NCBI RefSeq assembly: GCF_900113835.1
Contig: NZ_FOQV01000002.1
Span: 992,001 to 1,056,000 of the forward strand
DNA: 64,000 nt
Direction: 5' to 3'
DNA from: Allobosea sp. OK403
GTDB taxonomy: Bacteria > Pseudomonadota > Alphaproteobacteria > Rhizobiales > Beijerinckiaceae
Part shown: positions 17,472-26,726 of the stretch, piece after piece
How positions within the stretch are numbered: the first letter of the stretch is position 1
Layout: the number at the start of each line of letters is the position of its first letter
Position numbers and translations under genes: made by a program
The notes under the pieces: model-generated
What the model was told of the DNA's origin: nothing
The model's input: the letters and a program-made list of their open reading frames with translations, nothing else
Databases searched by the model: none

Positions 17472-18266
17472 CTAACGCACGAAGGTGCGCGACAGCCCCG
17501 CGCTGCGGTCGACGATCAGAACCACGACCAGCGTCAGCACGATCAGCAGGGCCGAGACGCTCGCCACCAGCGGGTCGGCGCTCATCTCGACGCGATGGAA
17601 CAGCTCGACCGGCAAGGTCGTGATGCGCGGCCCCGTCAGGAACAGGGTGATCACCACCTCGTCGAAAGAGACCAGGAAACACAGCGCGCCGGCAGCCACC
17701 ATCCCGGGCTTCAATAACGGCAAGGTCACCCGGCGGAAGACCGTCAGGGGCGAGGCGCCGAGCGTAGCGGCCGCCTCCTCGACAGCCAGCGGCAGATTGC
17801 CGAGCGCCGTCGCCAGGACCCGCAGCGCATAGGGCAGCGTCACCACGAGATGGGCCAGCACCAGGCCGTGAAAGGTCGCAAGCAGGTTGAACGAGGCGAA
17901 TGCGATCAGGATCGCAAGGCCCAGCACGATCGTCGGCAGGAGGAGCGGCGCCGTGAACAGATTGTACAGGGCGCCCGACCCCTTTGTCTTCAATCGCACG
18001 ATGACGACGGCGGCTGGCAGCGCGATGAGCAGCGACAGCAGCGTGACGATCACCCCAAGCCCGAGGCTGACGAGGAAGGCCTTGCCGATCGTCGGATCGG
18101 CTACCAGCGCAGTATACCAGCGCACGCCCCATTTCGACGGCGGGAAGGCCAGCACCGCATCTCCGCTGAACGACAGCGGAAACACCAGGATGACCGGCGC
18201 CAGCAGATAGAGGAAAATGACCGCGACCAGCGCCGTCATGAACAGGGAGGATTTGCGCGCTTCCAT
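17472..18266 (-). CDS. ABC permease, PotC type
   Basis: A 264-residue inner-membrane permease with about six hydrophobic segments and the EAA loop VEEAAATLGASPLTVFRRV. It pairs with the PotB-type permease 12 bases upstream and ends the six-gene minus-strand operon that starts with the RraA-like gene. PotC-type permeases import polyamines, but homologs also serve small polyols, phosphonates and organic acids, so the Pot label is only structural. Confidence 0.93.
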   Translation of the reverse strand: MEARKSSLFMTALVAVIFLYLLAPVILVFPLSFSGDAVLAFPPSKWGVRWYTALVADPTIGKAFLVSLGLGVIVTLLSLLIALPAAVVIVRLKTKGSGALYNLFTAPLLLPTIVLGLAILIAFASFNLLATFHGLVLAHLVVTLPYALRVLATALGNLPLAVEEAAATLGASPLTVFRRVTLPLLKPGMVAAGALCFLVSFDEVVITLFLTGPRITTLPVELFHRVEMSADPLVASVSALLIVLTLVVVLIVDRSAGLSRTFVR

Positions 18267-18278
18267 GACCGCCTCACA

Positions 18279-19133
18279 TCAATCGAGCGCTGCGACGGCG
18301 CGTCCGTAGACGACCAGCACGAGGCCGAACAGGACCAGGACCAGGATCGAGAGCGTCGCCGCCAGCGGCCAGTTCAGCGTCACGATAGCCTGGTCGTAGA
18401 TCTCCGTGGCCAGGAGAAAGACGCGCCCGCCCCCCAGGAGCTTGGGGGTGATGAAGGAGGAGACCGAGAGCACGAAGACGAGCAGGCAGCCCAGGGCGAC
18501 ACCCGGCAGGGTGAGCGGAAACACCACGCGCCAGAAGCTCTGGATCGGCGATGCGCCAAGCGTGGCAGCCGCCTCCTCCAATCGCGGATCGAGCCGCCCG
18601 AAACCGGCCAGCAGCGACACGATCATATACGGCATCAGGATCTCGGTGAGCCCGACGATCACGCCGGTCGTGTTGAAGATCATGCGCGGCGCCGTCAGGC
18701 CGATCGCGTTGAGGAGGCTCGGCAGGCCGCCCTGGTCGGAGAGGATGACGACCCAGCCATAGGTCCGCACCACGGCAGACGTCAGTAGCGGCGAGATCAC
18801 GAGGACGATCAGGATGCTGCGCCAAAGCCCTTCCGCGCGCTGGATATAGAGCGCGATGGGATAGCTCAGGACGAGCGCCGCTACCGTGATCGCCAGGCTG
18901 ACGCCCACCGAGTTGAGCAGCAATTCGCGATTGAAGTCGTCGGTGACGAGGGTAACCCAATTGGCGAGCGTGAATTTTTCGCCGATGCCGCCACCCGTCA
19001 GCGCTTCCTTGAACGACAGCAGCCCCAGATTCAGCATCGGCACGATGAACCCGATCAGGTTCACCAGCATGATCGGAAAGAGCAGGGCGAGAACGGCGCG
19101 CCGGGATGCTCCCGCGCCCGGAACCGCATTCAT
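18279..19133 (-). CDS. ABC permease, PotB type
   Basis: A 284-residue permease with a cytoplasmic start, about six membrane segments and the EAA loop LEEAAATLGASPIQSFWRV. The ATG selected overlaps the ATPase stop (ATGA), which is stronger evidence than the open frame that continues 13 codons upstream. It forms the channel heterodimer with the PotC-type protein. Confidence 0.93.
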   Translation of the reverse strand: MNAVPGAGASRRAVLALLFPIMLVNLIGFIVPMLNLGLLSFKEALTGGGIGEKFTLANWVTLVTDDFNRELLLNSVGVSLAITVAALVLSYPIALYIQRAEGLWRSILIVLVISPLLTSAVVRTYGWVVILSDQGGLPSLLNAIGLTAPRMIFNTTGVIVGLTEILMPYMIVSLLAGFGRLDPRLEEAAATLGASPIQSFWRVVFPLTLPGVALGCLLVFVLSVSSFITPKLLGGGRVFLLATEIYDQAIVTLNWPLAATLSILVLVLFGLVLVVYGRAVAALD

Positions 19134-20239
19134 GGCGCGGCTCCGAAGACGAGCGTATCGGCCGGCTGCCACTCCAGCCGAACGGCGTCGCGGACGCGGA
19201 AGGCCGCCGCTATGCCACGCGTCGCGGCCTCGACCATGAAGCTCGTGCCGCCAATATCCACGTCGTATTGCAGGAGGTCGCCGACATAGGTCACCCGCAC
19301 GACATGGCCGCGCAGGCTATTGGCTGTGCCGGAGCGTGCGCCGTCATCCGTCCCGATCGCAACCCGGTGCGGCCGGACCATCATGGTTGCGGGGCCGATG
19401 ACCGAATGCTCCGTGCGGAAGAGCTGGTCCTGGAAGGCGACGGCATTGTTGCCACGCCCCTCGACCGCGACCCGGTTGATCCGTCCCACGAAGGAGGCGA
19501 CGAACGGGTTTGCCGGGCGCTCATAGACATCCTCCGGCGTTCCGACCTGGGAGAGCCGCCCGGCCTCCATGACGGCGACCTTGTCGCACATCGCCAGCGC
19601 CTCGACCTGATCATGCGTGACGAACACGGCCGTGATCCCGAGCCGGGTCTGGATGTCCCGGATCTCATTGCGCATCTCGTCGCGCAGCTTGGCGTCGAGA
19701 TTCGAGAGCGGCTCGTCGAGCAGCAGGATCGAGGGCTTGATCACCAGCGCACGCGCCAGAGCGACGCGCTGCTGCTGGCCGCCGGAAAGCTGCGAGGGCT
19801 TGCGATCCTCACGCCCTGAGAGATGCACCATCTCGAGCGCCGCAGCGACACGCGTGCGGATTTCGACGCGCGGAAGGCGGCGCATTTCCAGCCCGAAGGC
19901 CACGTTCTGCGCGATCGTCAGATGCGGAAAGAGGGCGTAGCTCTGGAAGACGAGCCCCATATCCCGCTTATGTGTCGGCACCGCGGTGACCTCGTTCCCC
20001 GCGACCAGAATCCGGCCGGAGGTCGCGGGCGTCAGACCCGCGATCATCCGCAGCGTGGTGGTCTTGCCACATCCGGACGGGCCGAGAAGCGCGACGAGCT
20101 CCCCCTTCTCGATGGAGAGGCTCAGGCTGTCGACGCTGCGCGCCGCGCCATGATGTTTGGAGAGGGCTTCGATCGAGAGATAGCCCGCCTCCCCCGGGGC
20201 ATGACTGCCGCCGACAGAGCCGATTGCGTCCAAGCTCAT
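19130..20239 (-). CDS. ABC transporter ATPase, PotA type
   Basis: A 369-residue ATPase with Walker A GPSGCGKTT near residue 53, signature LSGGQQQRVALARAL, Walker B SILLLDEPLSNLD and H-loop VTHDQVEAL. The C-terminal ~120 residues form a TOBE domain. I chose the start with GGAGAG seven bases upstream, because the longer frame adds 43 residues without family likeness. It is the only ATPase of this operon and energises PotB/PotC-type permeases. Confidence 0.95.
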   Translation of the reverse strand: MSLDAIGSVGGSHAPGEAGYLSIEALSKHHGAARSVDSLSLSIEKGELVALLGPSGCGKTTTLRMIAGLTPATSGRILVAGNEVTAVPTHKRDMGLVFQSYALFPHLTIAQNVAFGLEMRRLPRVEIRTRVAAALEMVHLSGREDRKPSQLSGGQQQRVALARALVIKPSILLLDEPLSNLDAKLRDEMRNEIRDIQTRLGITAVFVTHDQVEALAMCDKVAVMEAGRLSQVGTPEDVYERPANPFVASFVGRINRVAVEGRGNNAVAFQDQLFRTEHSVIGPATMMVRPHRVAIGTDDGARSGTANSLRGHVVRVTYVGDLLQYDVDIGGTSFMVEAATRGIAAAFRVRDAVRLEWQPADTLVFGAAP

Positions 20240-20306
20240 CGAGCTCTCCTGATTGTTGGCGCTTCGCCCCGGATTGCCGCAGGACGCGCCGGCGTGGCTG
20301 TGCGGG

Positions 20307-21347
20307 CTACTTCCGGGAAATGACGCTGCGGCGCCATTCCTGGACGATGCGGTCGCGCACCGCGGCAAGGTCGAGGGCGTTCACCGCGATCATGCGTTCC
20401 GGGGCGCCGGCCGCCGTCCGCTTGGCGATCTCCTCGGGCACCACCGCCTTCATATTGGTGGGCGCGTAGGCGACCTCCTTGGCGAAGGCGATCTGAGCCT
20501 CGGGGCTCAAGGCGTAGTCGAGGAACTTAGTGGCCGCTTCGCCCGATGGCCGGTTCTTGACGAGGTTGAGCGTGTTGATCTGGAAGATGCTGCCCTCTTT
20601 CGGCAGGACGACGCCGAGATTGCTGTCCGGCTGGTCGGCGAAGTACTGGGCGCGGGCGTTCCAGCCGACACCGAGGCTCGCCTGGTTCGACAGGATCGGC
20701 GCATAGGCGTCGGGCTTCGGATCGAAGGTCAGGACGTTGGGCGCGAGCTCAGCAAGCTTGGCGAGCCCCTTGGCGGTGCTCGCCTTGAAGTCGGTTCCGC
20801 CTTCCATCTTGTCCACCACGATCGAGAGCGCCAGGCCCAGGATTTCAGGCGGGGCCGACACCGTGACCTTGTTGCGCAGGGCCGGATCCCACATCGCCGA
20901 CCATGAGGTCGGCGCCGTCGCGAACTGCTTCTTGCTGTAGAGCATCACGACATTATCGAGCGTGAAGCCGATGCCGGCCGCCCCTTCGAGGCGCGCCTGC
21001 GGGTTCAAATCGGCGACGCGCTTGCTGACCGTTTCGTCGATCTTGTCGAAGAGGCCTTCATCGGTGCCAGCCTTCGAGACCGAGATGTCGAGCACGGCGA
21101 GATCGAGCTGGGGCGCGCTCTTCTGGGCGCGGAGATTGCCGAGGATCTGGGCCGAGCTGCCGATGGCGTAATATTCGACCCGAACCTCCTTCTGGCTTTC
21201 GTTGAAGCGGTCGATGACGGCCTTCTTGTACTTCTCCGCGAACAACTCGCCATAGCCGCCGACGGTCACCACCGTCTGCGCGGCCACCGGCCCGGCGAGC
21301 GTCAGGGCGCCGGCGACGAGACATGCGTATTTGATGCTGGTTTTCAT
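20307..21347 (-). CDS. Periplasmic binding protein, PotD/family 1 type
   Basis: A 346-residue binding protein with a Sec signal peptide ending at VAAQT. The body (VTVGGYGELFAEKYKKAVID, YAIGSSAQILGNLRAQK, YSPEAQIAFAKEV-like end) matches family 1 extracellular solute-binding proteins of Pot-type importers. It is the natural partner of the permeases and ATPase downstream. A run of A residues and GGGGAC precede the ATG, an arrangement repeated upstream of the next gene back in the operon. The open frame extends far upstream but only mirrors the neighbouring gene. Confidence 0.92.
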   Translation of the reverse strand: MKTSIKYACLVAGALTLAGPVAAQTVVTVGGYGELFAEKYKKAVIDRFNESQKEVRVEYYAIGSSAQILGNLRAQKSAPQLDLAVLDISVSKAGTDEGLFDKIDETVSKRVADLNPQARLEGAAGIGFTLDNVVMLYSKKQFATAPTSWSAMWDPALRNKVTVSAPPEILGLALSIVVDKMEGGTDFKASTAKGLAKLAELAPNVLTFDPKPDAYAPILSNQASLGVGWNARAQYFADQPDSNLGVVLPKEGSIFQINTLNLVKNRPSGEAATKFLDYALSPEAQIAFAKEVAYAPTNMKAVVPEEIAKRTAAGAPERMIAVNALDLAAVRDRIVQEWRRSVISRK

Positions 21348-21424
21348 GGCTTGGTCCCCGTTTTTTTGTGGCTTTCGATGCTGACGGCGTGGCGAGCGGC
21401 GAAACAGGCGCCCGCCGCGGCCGG

Positions 21425-22978
21425 TCAGCCGATGACGACGTCGTCGAGCGTGTAGGGCGAGGACACGTTCAAGAAGCCCGGGAGGTTCCTGAAGCCCTTG
21501 ATCTCGGCCTTGCGGGCATAGGCCTGGGTCCGCCAGTTGAGGCCGACGAGGGGCGCCTCCTCGAAGAACGCCTTGCGCAGCTCCGCATAGATCGCCACGC
21601 GCTTGGCCTGGTCGAGCTCCCTGCGGCCGCGCGCCAGGATGGCGTCGATGCGCTCGCTCTTGAAGCCGAAGGAGCGCAGATGGTTCGGCGAGCCCGAGCC
21701 GATGAAGGGGCTCAGGGCGTCCGGGTCGTTGTAGTCGCCCGAGGAGCCATGGACGGCGATCTCGTACTGGCCCTTGGTGCCGAGCTGGATGCGCGTGGCG
21801 AAGTCCGGGAGCTTGAGTTCCGCCATGATCCCGACGGCTTCCAATTGCTGCTGGACGACCTCGGCCGTGTTCTTGTGCATGCCGTATTGCGCTGTGCTGA
21901 GCAGGCTTGTCGAAAAGCCGCCGGCAAGGCCCGCTTCCGCCAGAAGCTGCTTGGCCTTGGCGGGATCGTAGCTCCAGGAATTGGCCGGATCCTCGCCCGC
22001 GAAGGGCGACCCCACAGGTACGGGCAGCCCGAAAAGCTCTTCGCCCTTTCCGGCAAAGGCTGCGTTGATGATGTCCTTCCGGTTGATCGCGTAGCCGACG
22101 GCCCGGCGCACCCGAGCGTCCGCGAACGGGCCCTTGCTCGTATTGAACATGACGAACATGAACGGCCCGTTGGTCGTCTCGAGCGCGAGCTTGGGATTTC
22201 TCCCGACCCGGTCGATGCTCTGCCACGGCACATATTCGATGATGTCGAGATCGCCGGCCTCGAGCGCCGCCAACCTCAGATCCTCATCGGCGAAGACGGA
22301 AAAGCGGATCGCCTTCAGGGCCGGCTTGCCCGGCTTGTAGAAGCCATCGAAGCGCTCGACCTCGATATAGGAGCCCTTCTCCATCCCCTTCAGCGTGAAG
22401 GGGCCAGCGCCGATCGGCGCGTCGGGCTTCGATTTCGCCGAGACCATCGGCGCGTTGAAGCTCGCCAGGAGGTAAGGCAGGATCGTGCTCGGCTCCTTCA
22501 GGACGAGGCGGACGGTCCGGGCGTCCGGGGTCTCGATCGTCTCGATCACCTGCAGATCCTGGCGCAGGAAAGCCGTCGATGTCGGCGCCATCATCTGGTC
22601 CAACGAATGCTTGATGTCGGCGGCCGTGACCGGATCGCCATTGTGGAACTTGGCGTTGGCCCGCAGCGCAAACACATAGGCGCGCTCGCCATCGAGCTTC
22701 CAGCTCTCGGCCAGTTCGCCGGCGAGATTGCCGTTTCCGTCATAGCCCAGAAGGCCGCGATACAGCATGAGCTTGACCGCACCGGCCGCCGCCCCGACGT
22801 TCTCCCAGGGCCTCAGATTGGGCGGATACGCCGACAGGCCGTAGACCAGGGAGGTCCGCTCCGCCGCGAAGGCGTGACGGCTGGTGACGATGGAGCCGAG
22901 CGCTGCCGCCCCGAGCCCGCCAAGGACGGCGCGCCGGGAGATCGGCATATGCGGATGGTTCGAGTTGGCGTGGCTCAT
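21425..22978 (-). CDS. Peptide-type (SBP_bac_5) periplasmic binding protein, orphan
   Basis: A 517-residue cluster C binding protein of the DppA/OppA/NikA family. ISRRAVLGGLGAAALGS is a twin-arginine signal. Family landmarks are LVYGLSAYPPNLRPWENVG, KFHNGDPVTAADIKHSLDQM and DARVRRAVGYAINRKDIIN. The family binds peptides, glycosides, opines, metals or glutathione. No DppB/DppC-type permease is present within the window, so it is either an extra binder for the Pot-type transporter (unusual) or uses a distant permease. It has the same A-run plus GGGGAC leader as the following binding protein. Confidence 0.93.
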   Translation of the reverse strand: MSHANSNHPHMPISRRAVLGGLGAAALGSIVTSRHAFAAERTSLVYGLSAYPPNLRPWENVGAAAGAVKLMLYRGLLGYDGNGNLAGELAESWKLDGERAYVFALRANAKFHNGDPVTAADIKHSLDQMMAPTSTAFLRQDLQVIETIETPDARTVRLVLKEPSTILPYLLASFNAPMVSAKSKPDAPIGAGPFTLKGMEKGSYIEVERFDGFYKPGKPALKAIRFSVFADEDLRLAALEAGDLDIIEYVPWQSIDRVGRNPKLALETTNGPFMFVMFNTSKGPFADARVRRAVGYAINRKDIINAAFAGKGEELFGLPVPVGSPFAGEDPANSWSYDPAKAKQLLAEAGLAGGFSTSLLSTAQYGMHKNTAEVVQQQLEAVGIMAELKLPDFATRIQLGTKGQYEIAVHGSSGDYNDPDALSPFIGSGSPNHLRSFGFKSERIDAILARGRRELDQAKRVAIYAELRKAFFEEAPLVGLNWRTQAYARKAEIKGFRNLPGFLNVSSPYTLDDVVIG

Positions 22979-23034
22979 GTCGATCGTCCCCTTTTTTGAT
23001 TGAATGAACAGGCGGTGAGGCCACTGCCCTGCGC

Positions 23035-23700
23035 TCAACTGACGAGCTTGGCCTCGATCATCGCGGTCGCGCCGCTGATGTCGGCGATCCGCTCTCCCTT
23101 GCGGAGCCGCTCGATCATTAGGAGCTCGGCTTCCTGCATGCCGATGGCGCGCTCCGCGACCGCACGCGCGACCGCTGGCTTGACGACGAGGACGCCGCTT
23201 TCGTCGCAGAGGATGGCGTCGCCCGGCTCGATCGTCTGGCCGCCCACGCTGACGGGAACGTTGAGGGCGCCTTCCATTCCCAGGATCTTCGTCGTGATCG
23301 GGGAGACGCCGCGGCTCCAGAGCGGGAAGCCCAGCCGGCGCACCTCGCCGAGATCCGTCGCCGGGCCGTCGATGACCCCGGCCGTGACGCCGGCGAGCTT
23401 CATCGCATTGGTCACGCCGCCGCCCCAGCAGGCATGGCGGTCATCGCCGCAGCGGTCGACCACGATGATGTCGCCGGGGCGTGCGGAGTTGATCGCGTAA
23501 TGGAGCAGCGCTGAATCGATATTGGGGATGCGCACGGTCACCGCGGTTCCGGCGACGCGTGCACCCGGCAAGACGGCGGTGATGCTGCGGTCGACGAAAC
23601 CATCATGGTAGAAATGCCCGACCGTCGCTGTCTCGACCCGCTCGAGCAGCGCCACGACATCCCCAGGGATCTGCGTCGGCATCGGTTTGACCAGGAACAT
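23035..23700 (-). CDS. RraA-like protein lacking the aldolase motif
   Basis: At 221 residues it matches the RraA/4-hydroxy-4-methyl-2-oxoglutarate aldolase family (GTAVTVRIPN, RPGDIIVVDRCGDDRHACWG, GVIDGPATDLGEV, EPGDAILCDESGVLVV). The D-x20-R-D motif tied to aldolase activity is not intact: G94 takes the place of the first Asp and T115 the place of Arg, leaving D116. E. coli RraA instead inhibits RNase E. A pyruvate-type aldolase is therefore doubtful, and another lyase or binding role is possible. A GGAGAG ribosome site precedes the ATG. It leads the Pot-type transport operon, divergent from the flavoprotein/kinase operon. Confidence 0.85.
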   Translation of the reverse strand: MFLVKPMPTQIPGDVVALLERVETATVGHFYHDGFVDRSITAVLPGARVAGTAVTVRIPNIDSALLHYAINSARPGDIIVVDRCGDDRHACWGGGVTNAMKLAGVTAGVIDGPATDLGEVRRLGFPLWSRGVSPITTKILGMEGALNVPVSVGGQTIEPGDAILCDESGVLVVKPAVARAVAERAIGMQEAELLMIERLRKGERIADISGATAMIEAKLVS

Positions 23701-23811
23701 CGGCTCTCCTCTCAGCCCAGCACGTGATGGCGGACGCTTCGCCGCGAGCTGAGCCCGCGTTAGAGCAATTAAAGGCCGACGATGACCACTCTGTCAAATT
23801 ATTATGCATTT

Positions 23812-23829
23812 AATGACTGATCGGTCATT
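23812..23829. promoter_or_regulatory. Inverted-repeat operator AATGAC-N6-GTCATT
   Basis: The perfect AATGAC/GTCATT arms surround TGATCG, giving a GACTGATCGGTC core. It is the partner of the site at 23976 in the same promoter region. The form is typical of TetR-type operators. Confidence 0.5.
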
Positions 23830-23975
23830 TCAAGCACCCGCATGAGTCAGCCTCTCTGCATGCGAAGCGCCTTACAGCATTCCGCAGCGATGCCAGGCCC
23901 TATTTCGGCGCCAATGCGGTCGAATGGCCGCCGCAGAAGCTCTTCAGGCAGCTCAGTGAGTTCTTGAATAAAATA

Positions 23976-23987
23976 GACCGTTCGGTC
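23976..23987. promoter_or_regulatory. Inverted-repeat operator GACCGTTCGGTC
   Basis: The perfect GACCG/CGGTC arms have a two-base centre and are followed by ATT as at 23812. A further GACCGATCA half site lies 20 bases on, just before the flavoprotein gene. A repressor here would cover the plus-strand promoter. Confidence 0.5.
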
Positions 23988-24060
23988 ATTTTTTGTGGAA
24001 ATGATTGACCGATCACGCGCAGCGATCTAGCATGACCGCCTGTCTTTCTCTGGGGCCGAC

Positions 24061-25461
24061 GTGACCGCGACCATGCTTCAGCCCACTCCTTTCGATGTGG
24101 CGATCATCGGCGGCGGCGTCGTCGGATGCGCCGTGGCGCGCCATCTCACCTTGGCGGGCGCGAAGGTCGTGCTGCTGGAAAAGGCGACGGATATCCTGTC
24201 CGGAGCCAGCAAGGGCAACAGCGCCATCCTGCATACCGGCTTCGACGCCCCGCCTGGCAGCCTGGAACTCGCCTGCATGCAGGAGGGCTACCAGGAATAC
24301 ATCGATATTCGCACGCGTTTACGTCTCCCTATCCTGGAAACGGGGGCGGTCGTCGTCGCCTGGAACGACGACGAGGCCGGCCGCCTCGACCAGATCGAGC
24401 AGACCGCGCGCAACAACGGCATCAGTGATGTCCGCAGGCTGGATCGCAACGAATTGCAGGCGCGCGAGCCGCATCTGTCGGCTCAGGCGCTGGGCGGCCT
24501 ACTCGTGCCGCGCGAGCATCTGATCGACCCCTGGTCCGCGCCGCTGGCCTATATGCTCCAGGCCCTGGCGAACGGCGCCGAGATCCGCCGCAGCACCGAG
24601 CTGCTCTCGGGCCAGTTCGACGGCCGGGACTGGCGGCTGGCCACCTCGACGGGAGAGCTGGCGGCGACCACGGTGGTCAATTGTGCCGGGCTCTACGGCG
24701 ACATTGTCGACGAGCGCCTGACCGGCCAGACGCATTTCACGATCAAGCCGAGAAAGGGCCAGTTCGTGGTCTTCGACAAGGCTGCGGCGCGCCTGCTCGG
24801 CACCATCATCCTCCCCGTCCCGAGCGAGCGCACCAAGGGGATCGTGCTCACGCCGACGATCTTCGGCAACCTCCTGGTCGGCCCGACGGCGGAAGAGCAG
24901 GACGAGCGCGACCGCGCCGGGGTCGACACGGCGACGCTCGAAAGCTTGAAGCAGAAGGCCGAGGCGATCCTCCCCGCACTCGCCGGAATGCCGGTGACGG
25001 CGATCTATGCTGGCTTGAGGCCAGCCACGGAACGCAAGGAATACCGGGTCAGGCACGACGTTGAGCAGCACCTCATCACGATCGGAGGCATACGCTCGAC
25101 CGGGCTGACGGCGGCGCTGGGGCTTGCCCGCCATGTCGGCCGGCTCTGGGCGAGCAGCAATGCGCACACGCCGCTGGCCGATCCAGTCTGGCCGGAAGCG
25201 CCCATGCTGGCGGAACATGAGGAACGCGATTGGACACGGCCGGGCTATGGCGAGATCATCTGCCATTGCGAGATGGTCACGCGGCGCGAGCTCGAGGCGG
25301 CGCTCGACGGGCCCCTTCCTGCCGGCGACATCGGTGGCCTGAAGCGCCGCACCCGCGCCGGAATGGGCCGCTGCCAGGGCTTCAATTGCAGCGCGCGGCT
25401 GGCGAGCCTCACCGAGGGGCGTTTTCCCGTGCCGTTGGCCGTAGGACATTGCCATGATTGA
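24061..25461 (+). CDS. GlpA-like FAD dehydrogenase with [2Fe-2S] domain
   Basis: A 466-residue flavoprotein. DVAIIGGGVVGCAVARHL is the FAD Rossmann motif, followed by a DAO-type oxidoreductase domain with GLRPATERKEYRV and ITIGGIRSTGLTAALGLA. The C-terminal BFD-like domain has four cysteines, C401, C403, C438 and C443, as in anaerobic glycerol-3-phosphate dehydrogenase subunit GlpA. It should oxidise a phosphorylated or free polyol and pass electrons on. I take the GTG with GGGGCC upstream; an ATG four codons later is possible. It is first in a kinase operon with a GlpB-like protein, but GlpC is missing. Confidence 0.88.
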   Translation: MTATMLQPTPFDVAIIGGGVVGCAVARHLTLAGAKVVLLEKATDILSGASKGNSAILHTGFDAPPGSLELACMQEGYQEYIDIRTRLRLPILETGAVVVAWNDDEAGRLDQIEQTARNNGISDVRRLDRNELQAREPHLSAQALGGLLVPREHLIDPWSAPLAYMLQALANGAEIRRSTELLSGQFDGRDWRLATSTGELAATTVVNCAGLYGDIVDERLTGQTHFTIKPRKGQFVVFDKAAARLLGTIILPVPSERTKGIVLTPTIFGNLLVGPTAEEQDERDRAGVDTATLESLKQKAEAILPALAGMPVTAIYAGLRPATERKEYRVRHDVEQHLITIGGIRSTGLTAALGLARHVGRLWASSNAHTPLADPVWPEAPMLAEHEERDWTRPGYGEIICHCEMVTRRELEAALDGPLPAGDIGGLKRRTRAGMGRCQGFNCSARLASLTEGRFPVPLAVGHCHD

Positions 25462-25469
25462 GCCTGGCC

Positions 25470-26726
25470 ATGACTGAGCCAACCATGACTGAGCCTGCAA
25501 ACCCCCTGAGCGTCGATGTCGCCGTGATCGGCGGCGGGCCGGCGGGCTTGTCGGCCGCTATCGAATTGAAGCGCCGCGGCATCGGGCAGGTCGTCGTCTT
25601 CGATCGTGACGTCGAGGCCGGCGGTGTGCCCCGACATTGCGGCCACCCGCCCTTCGGTTTGCGGGAGTTCGGCCGCCTTCTCACCGGCCCGGCCTATGCA
25701 CGGCGCCTCGTCCGCCACGCGCTTCAGGCCGGCGTCGAGATCAGGCTCAATCATGCGGTGGTCGCCCTGCATCCAGAAGGACACCTCGAACTGGCGACGC
25801 CCGATGGCCGCATCGCGGTAAGGGCCAAGCGCGTCCTGCTGGCGACCGGCATCCGCGAGACACCGCGCTCGGCCAGGCTCGTGACCGGCACGCGCCCGGT
25901 CGGTGTGATCAATACGGGCGCCTTGCAGGCCTATGTCCATCTGCAGGGCATGATCCCGTTTCGCCGCCCCGTGATCGTCGGCACGGAACTGGTGAGCCTC
26001 TCCGCCATCGCCACCTGCCTCACCCACGGCATGCGCCCCGTCGCGATGGTCGAGGCTCGCTCCCGCCCCACCGCGCGCTGGCCATTGGCATTACTGCCTC
26101 ATCTCGTCGGCATTCCCGTGCATTACCGCACCGAGATCGCCGCAATCGATGGCGATGGCCGCGTCGAGAGCGTGATCCTGCAGAAGCAGGATGGCGAACG
26201 GACTACGCTGGCTTGCGACGGTGTGCTGTTCACCGGTGGCTTCGTTCCGGAGGCCTCGCTCGTCAGGCTCAGCCATCTGACCCTCGACGCGCATTCCGGC
26301 GGCCCACGGATCGACCAATTCGGACGCTGCTCCGACAGCCTTTACTATGCCGCAGGCAATCTGCTGCGCGCCGTCGAGACGGCAGGCTGGTCCTTCCGCG
26401 AGGGTCGGCGCATCGCGGGCTATATCGCAGACGACCTCCAGGGCAGCCTCGCCAAGGCCGAGCGCCTGATCCCCATCGTGCCGGGACGCGACATCAAGCT
26501 GGCGGTTCCCCAGCAGATCGCCCTGCCGGGGCTCCTGGCCGGCGCCAGAACTATCGAGCTACGCGTTGAGGAGGCGAGCACGGGCCATCTCGACGTCTCG
26601 AGCAATGGCCGGACGCTCCTGCGCAAACCGCTCTCGGCCTTGCCCGAGCGGCGCATCCTGCTCGATCTGAAGGCGTTGGGGCTCCTAGACGACGCAACCG
26701 AGATCAGGGTGGAGATGCGGCCATGA
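25470..26726 (+). CDS. GlpB/HcnB-like FAD oxidoreductase
   Basis: About 418 residues. SVDVAVIGGGPAGLSAAIEL is the FAD-binding motif, VLLATGIRETPRSARL the second conserved flavoprotein block, and YYAAGNLLRAVETAGWS the C-terminal FAD contact. The last ~90 residues form an added domain I cannot name (VPGRDIKLAVPQQI onward). It likely forms a complex with the GlpA-like protein, as GlpA/GlpB or opine-oxidase subunits do. The start is uncertain: TTG at 25458 overlaps the preceding stop, while ATG at 25470 or 25485 also precedes the motif, and none has a clear ribosome site. Confidence 0.8.
   Translation: MTEPTMTEPANPLSVDVAVIGGGPAGLSAAIELKRRGIGQVVVFDRDVEAGGVPRHCGHPPFGLREFGRLLTGPAYARRLVRHALQAGVEIRLNHAVVALHPEGHLELATPDGRIAVRAKRVLLATGIRETPRSARLVTGTRPVGVINTGALQAYVHLQGMIPFRRPVIVGTELVSLSAIATCLTHGMRPVAMVEARSRPTARWPLALLPHLVGIPVHYRTEIAAIDGDGRVESVILQKQDGERTTLACDGVLFTGGFVPEASLVRLSHLTLDAHSGGPRIDQFGRCSDSLYYAAGNLLRAVETAGWSFREGRRIAGYIADDLQGSLAKAERLIPIVPGRDIKLAVPQQIALPGLLAGARTIELRVEEASTGHLDVSSNGRTLLRKPLSALPERRILLDLKALGLLDDATEIRVEMRP

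Larger units (their letters stand above)
23701..24060. promoter_or_regulatory. 360-base divergent promoter region of the kinase/transport cluster
   Basis: No convincing gene lies here. It separates the RraA-transport operon from the flavoprotein-kinase operon and contains two inverted GACYG/CGGTC sites (23812 and 23976) and a half site (GACCG at 24007), marking a regulator that is not the obvious neighbour. The stretches near 23795-23820 and 23965-24005 are AT-rich and probably hold the two promoters. Confidence 0.6.

Noticed and set aside
21368..22999. Plus-strand open frame of 543 codons
   Set aside because: Antisense to the SBP_bac_5 gene, which has a signal peptide and family motifs.
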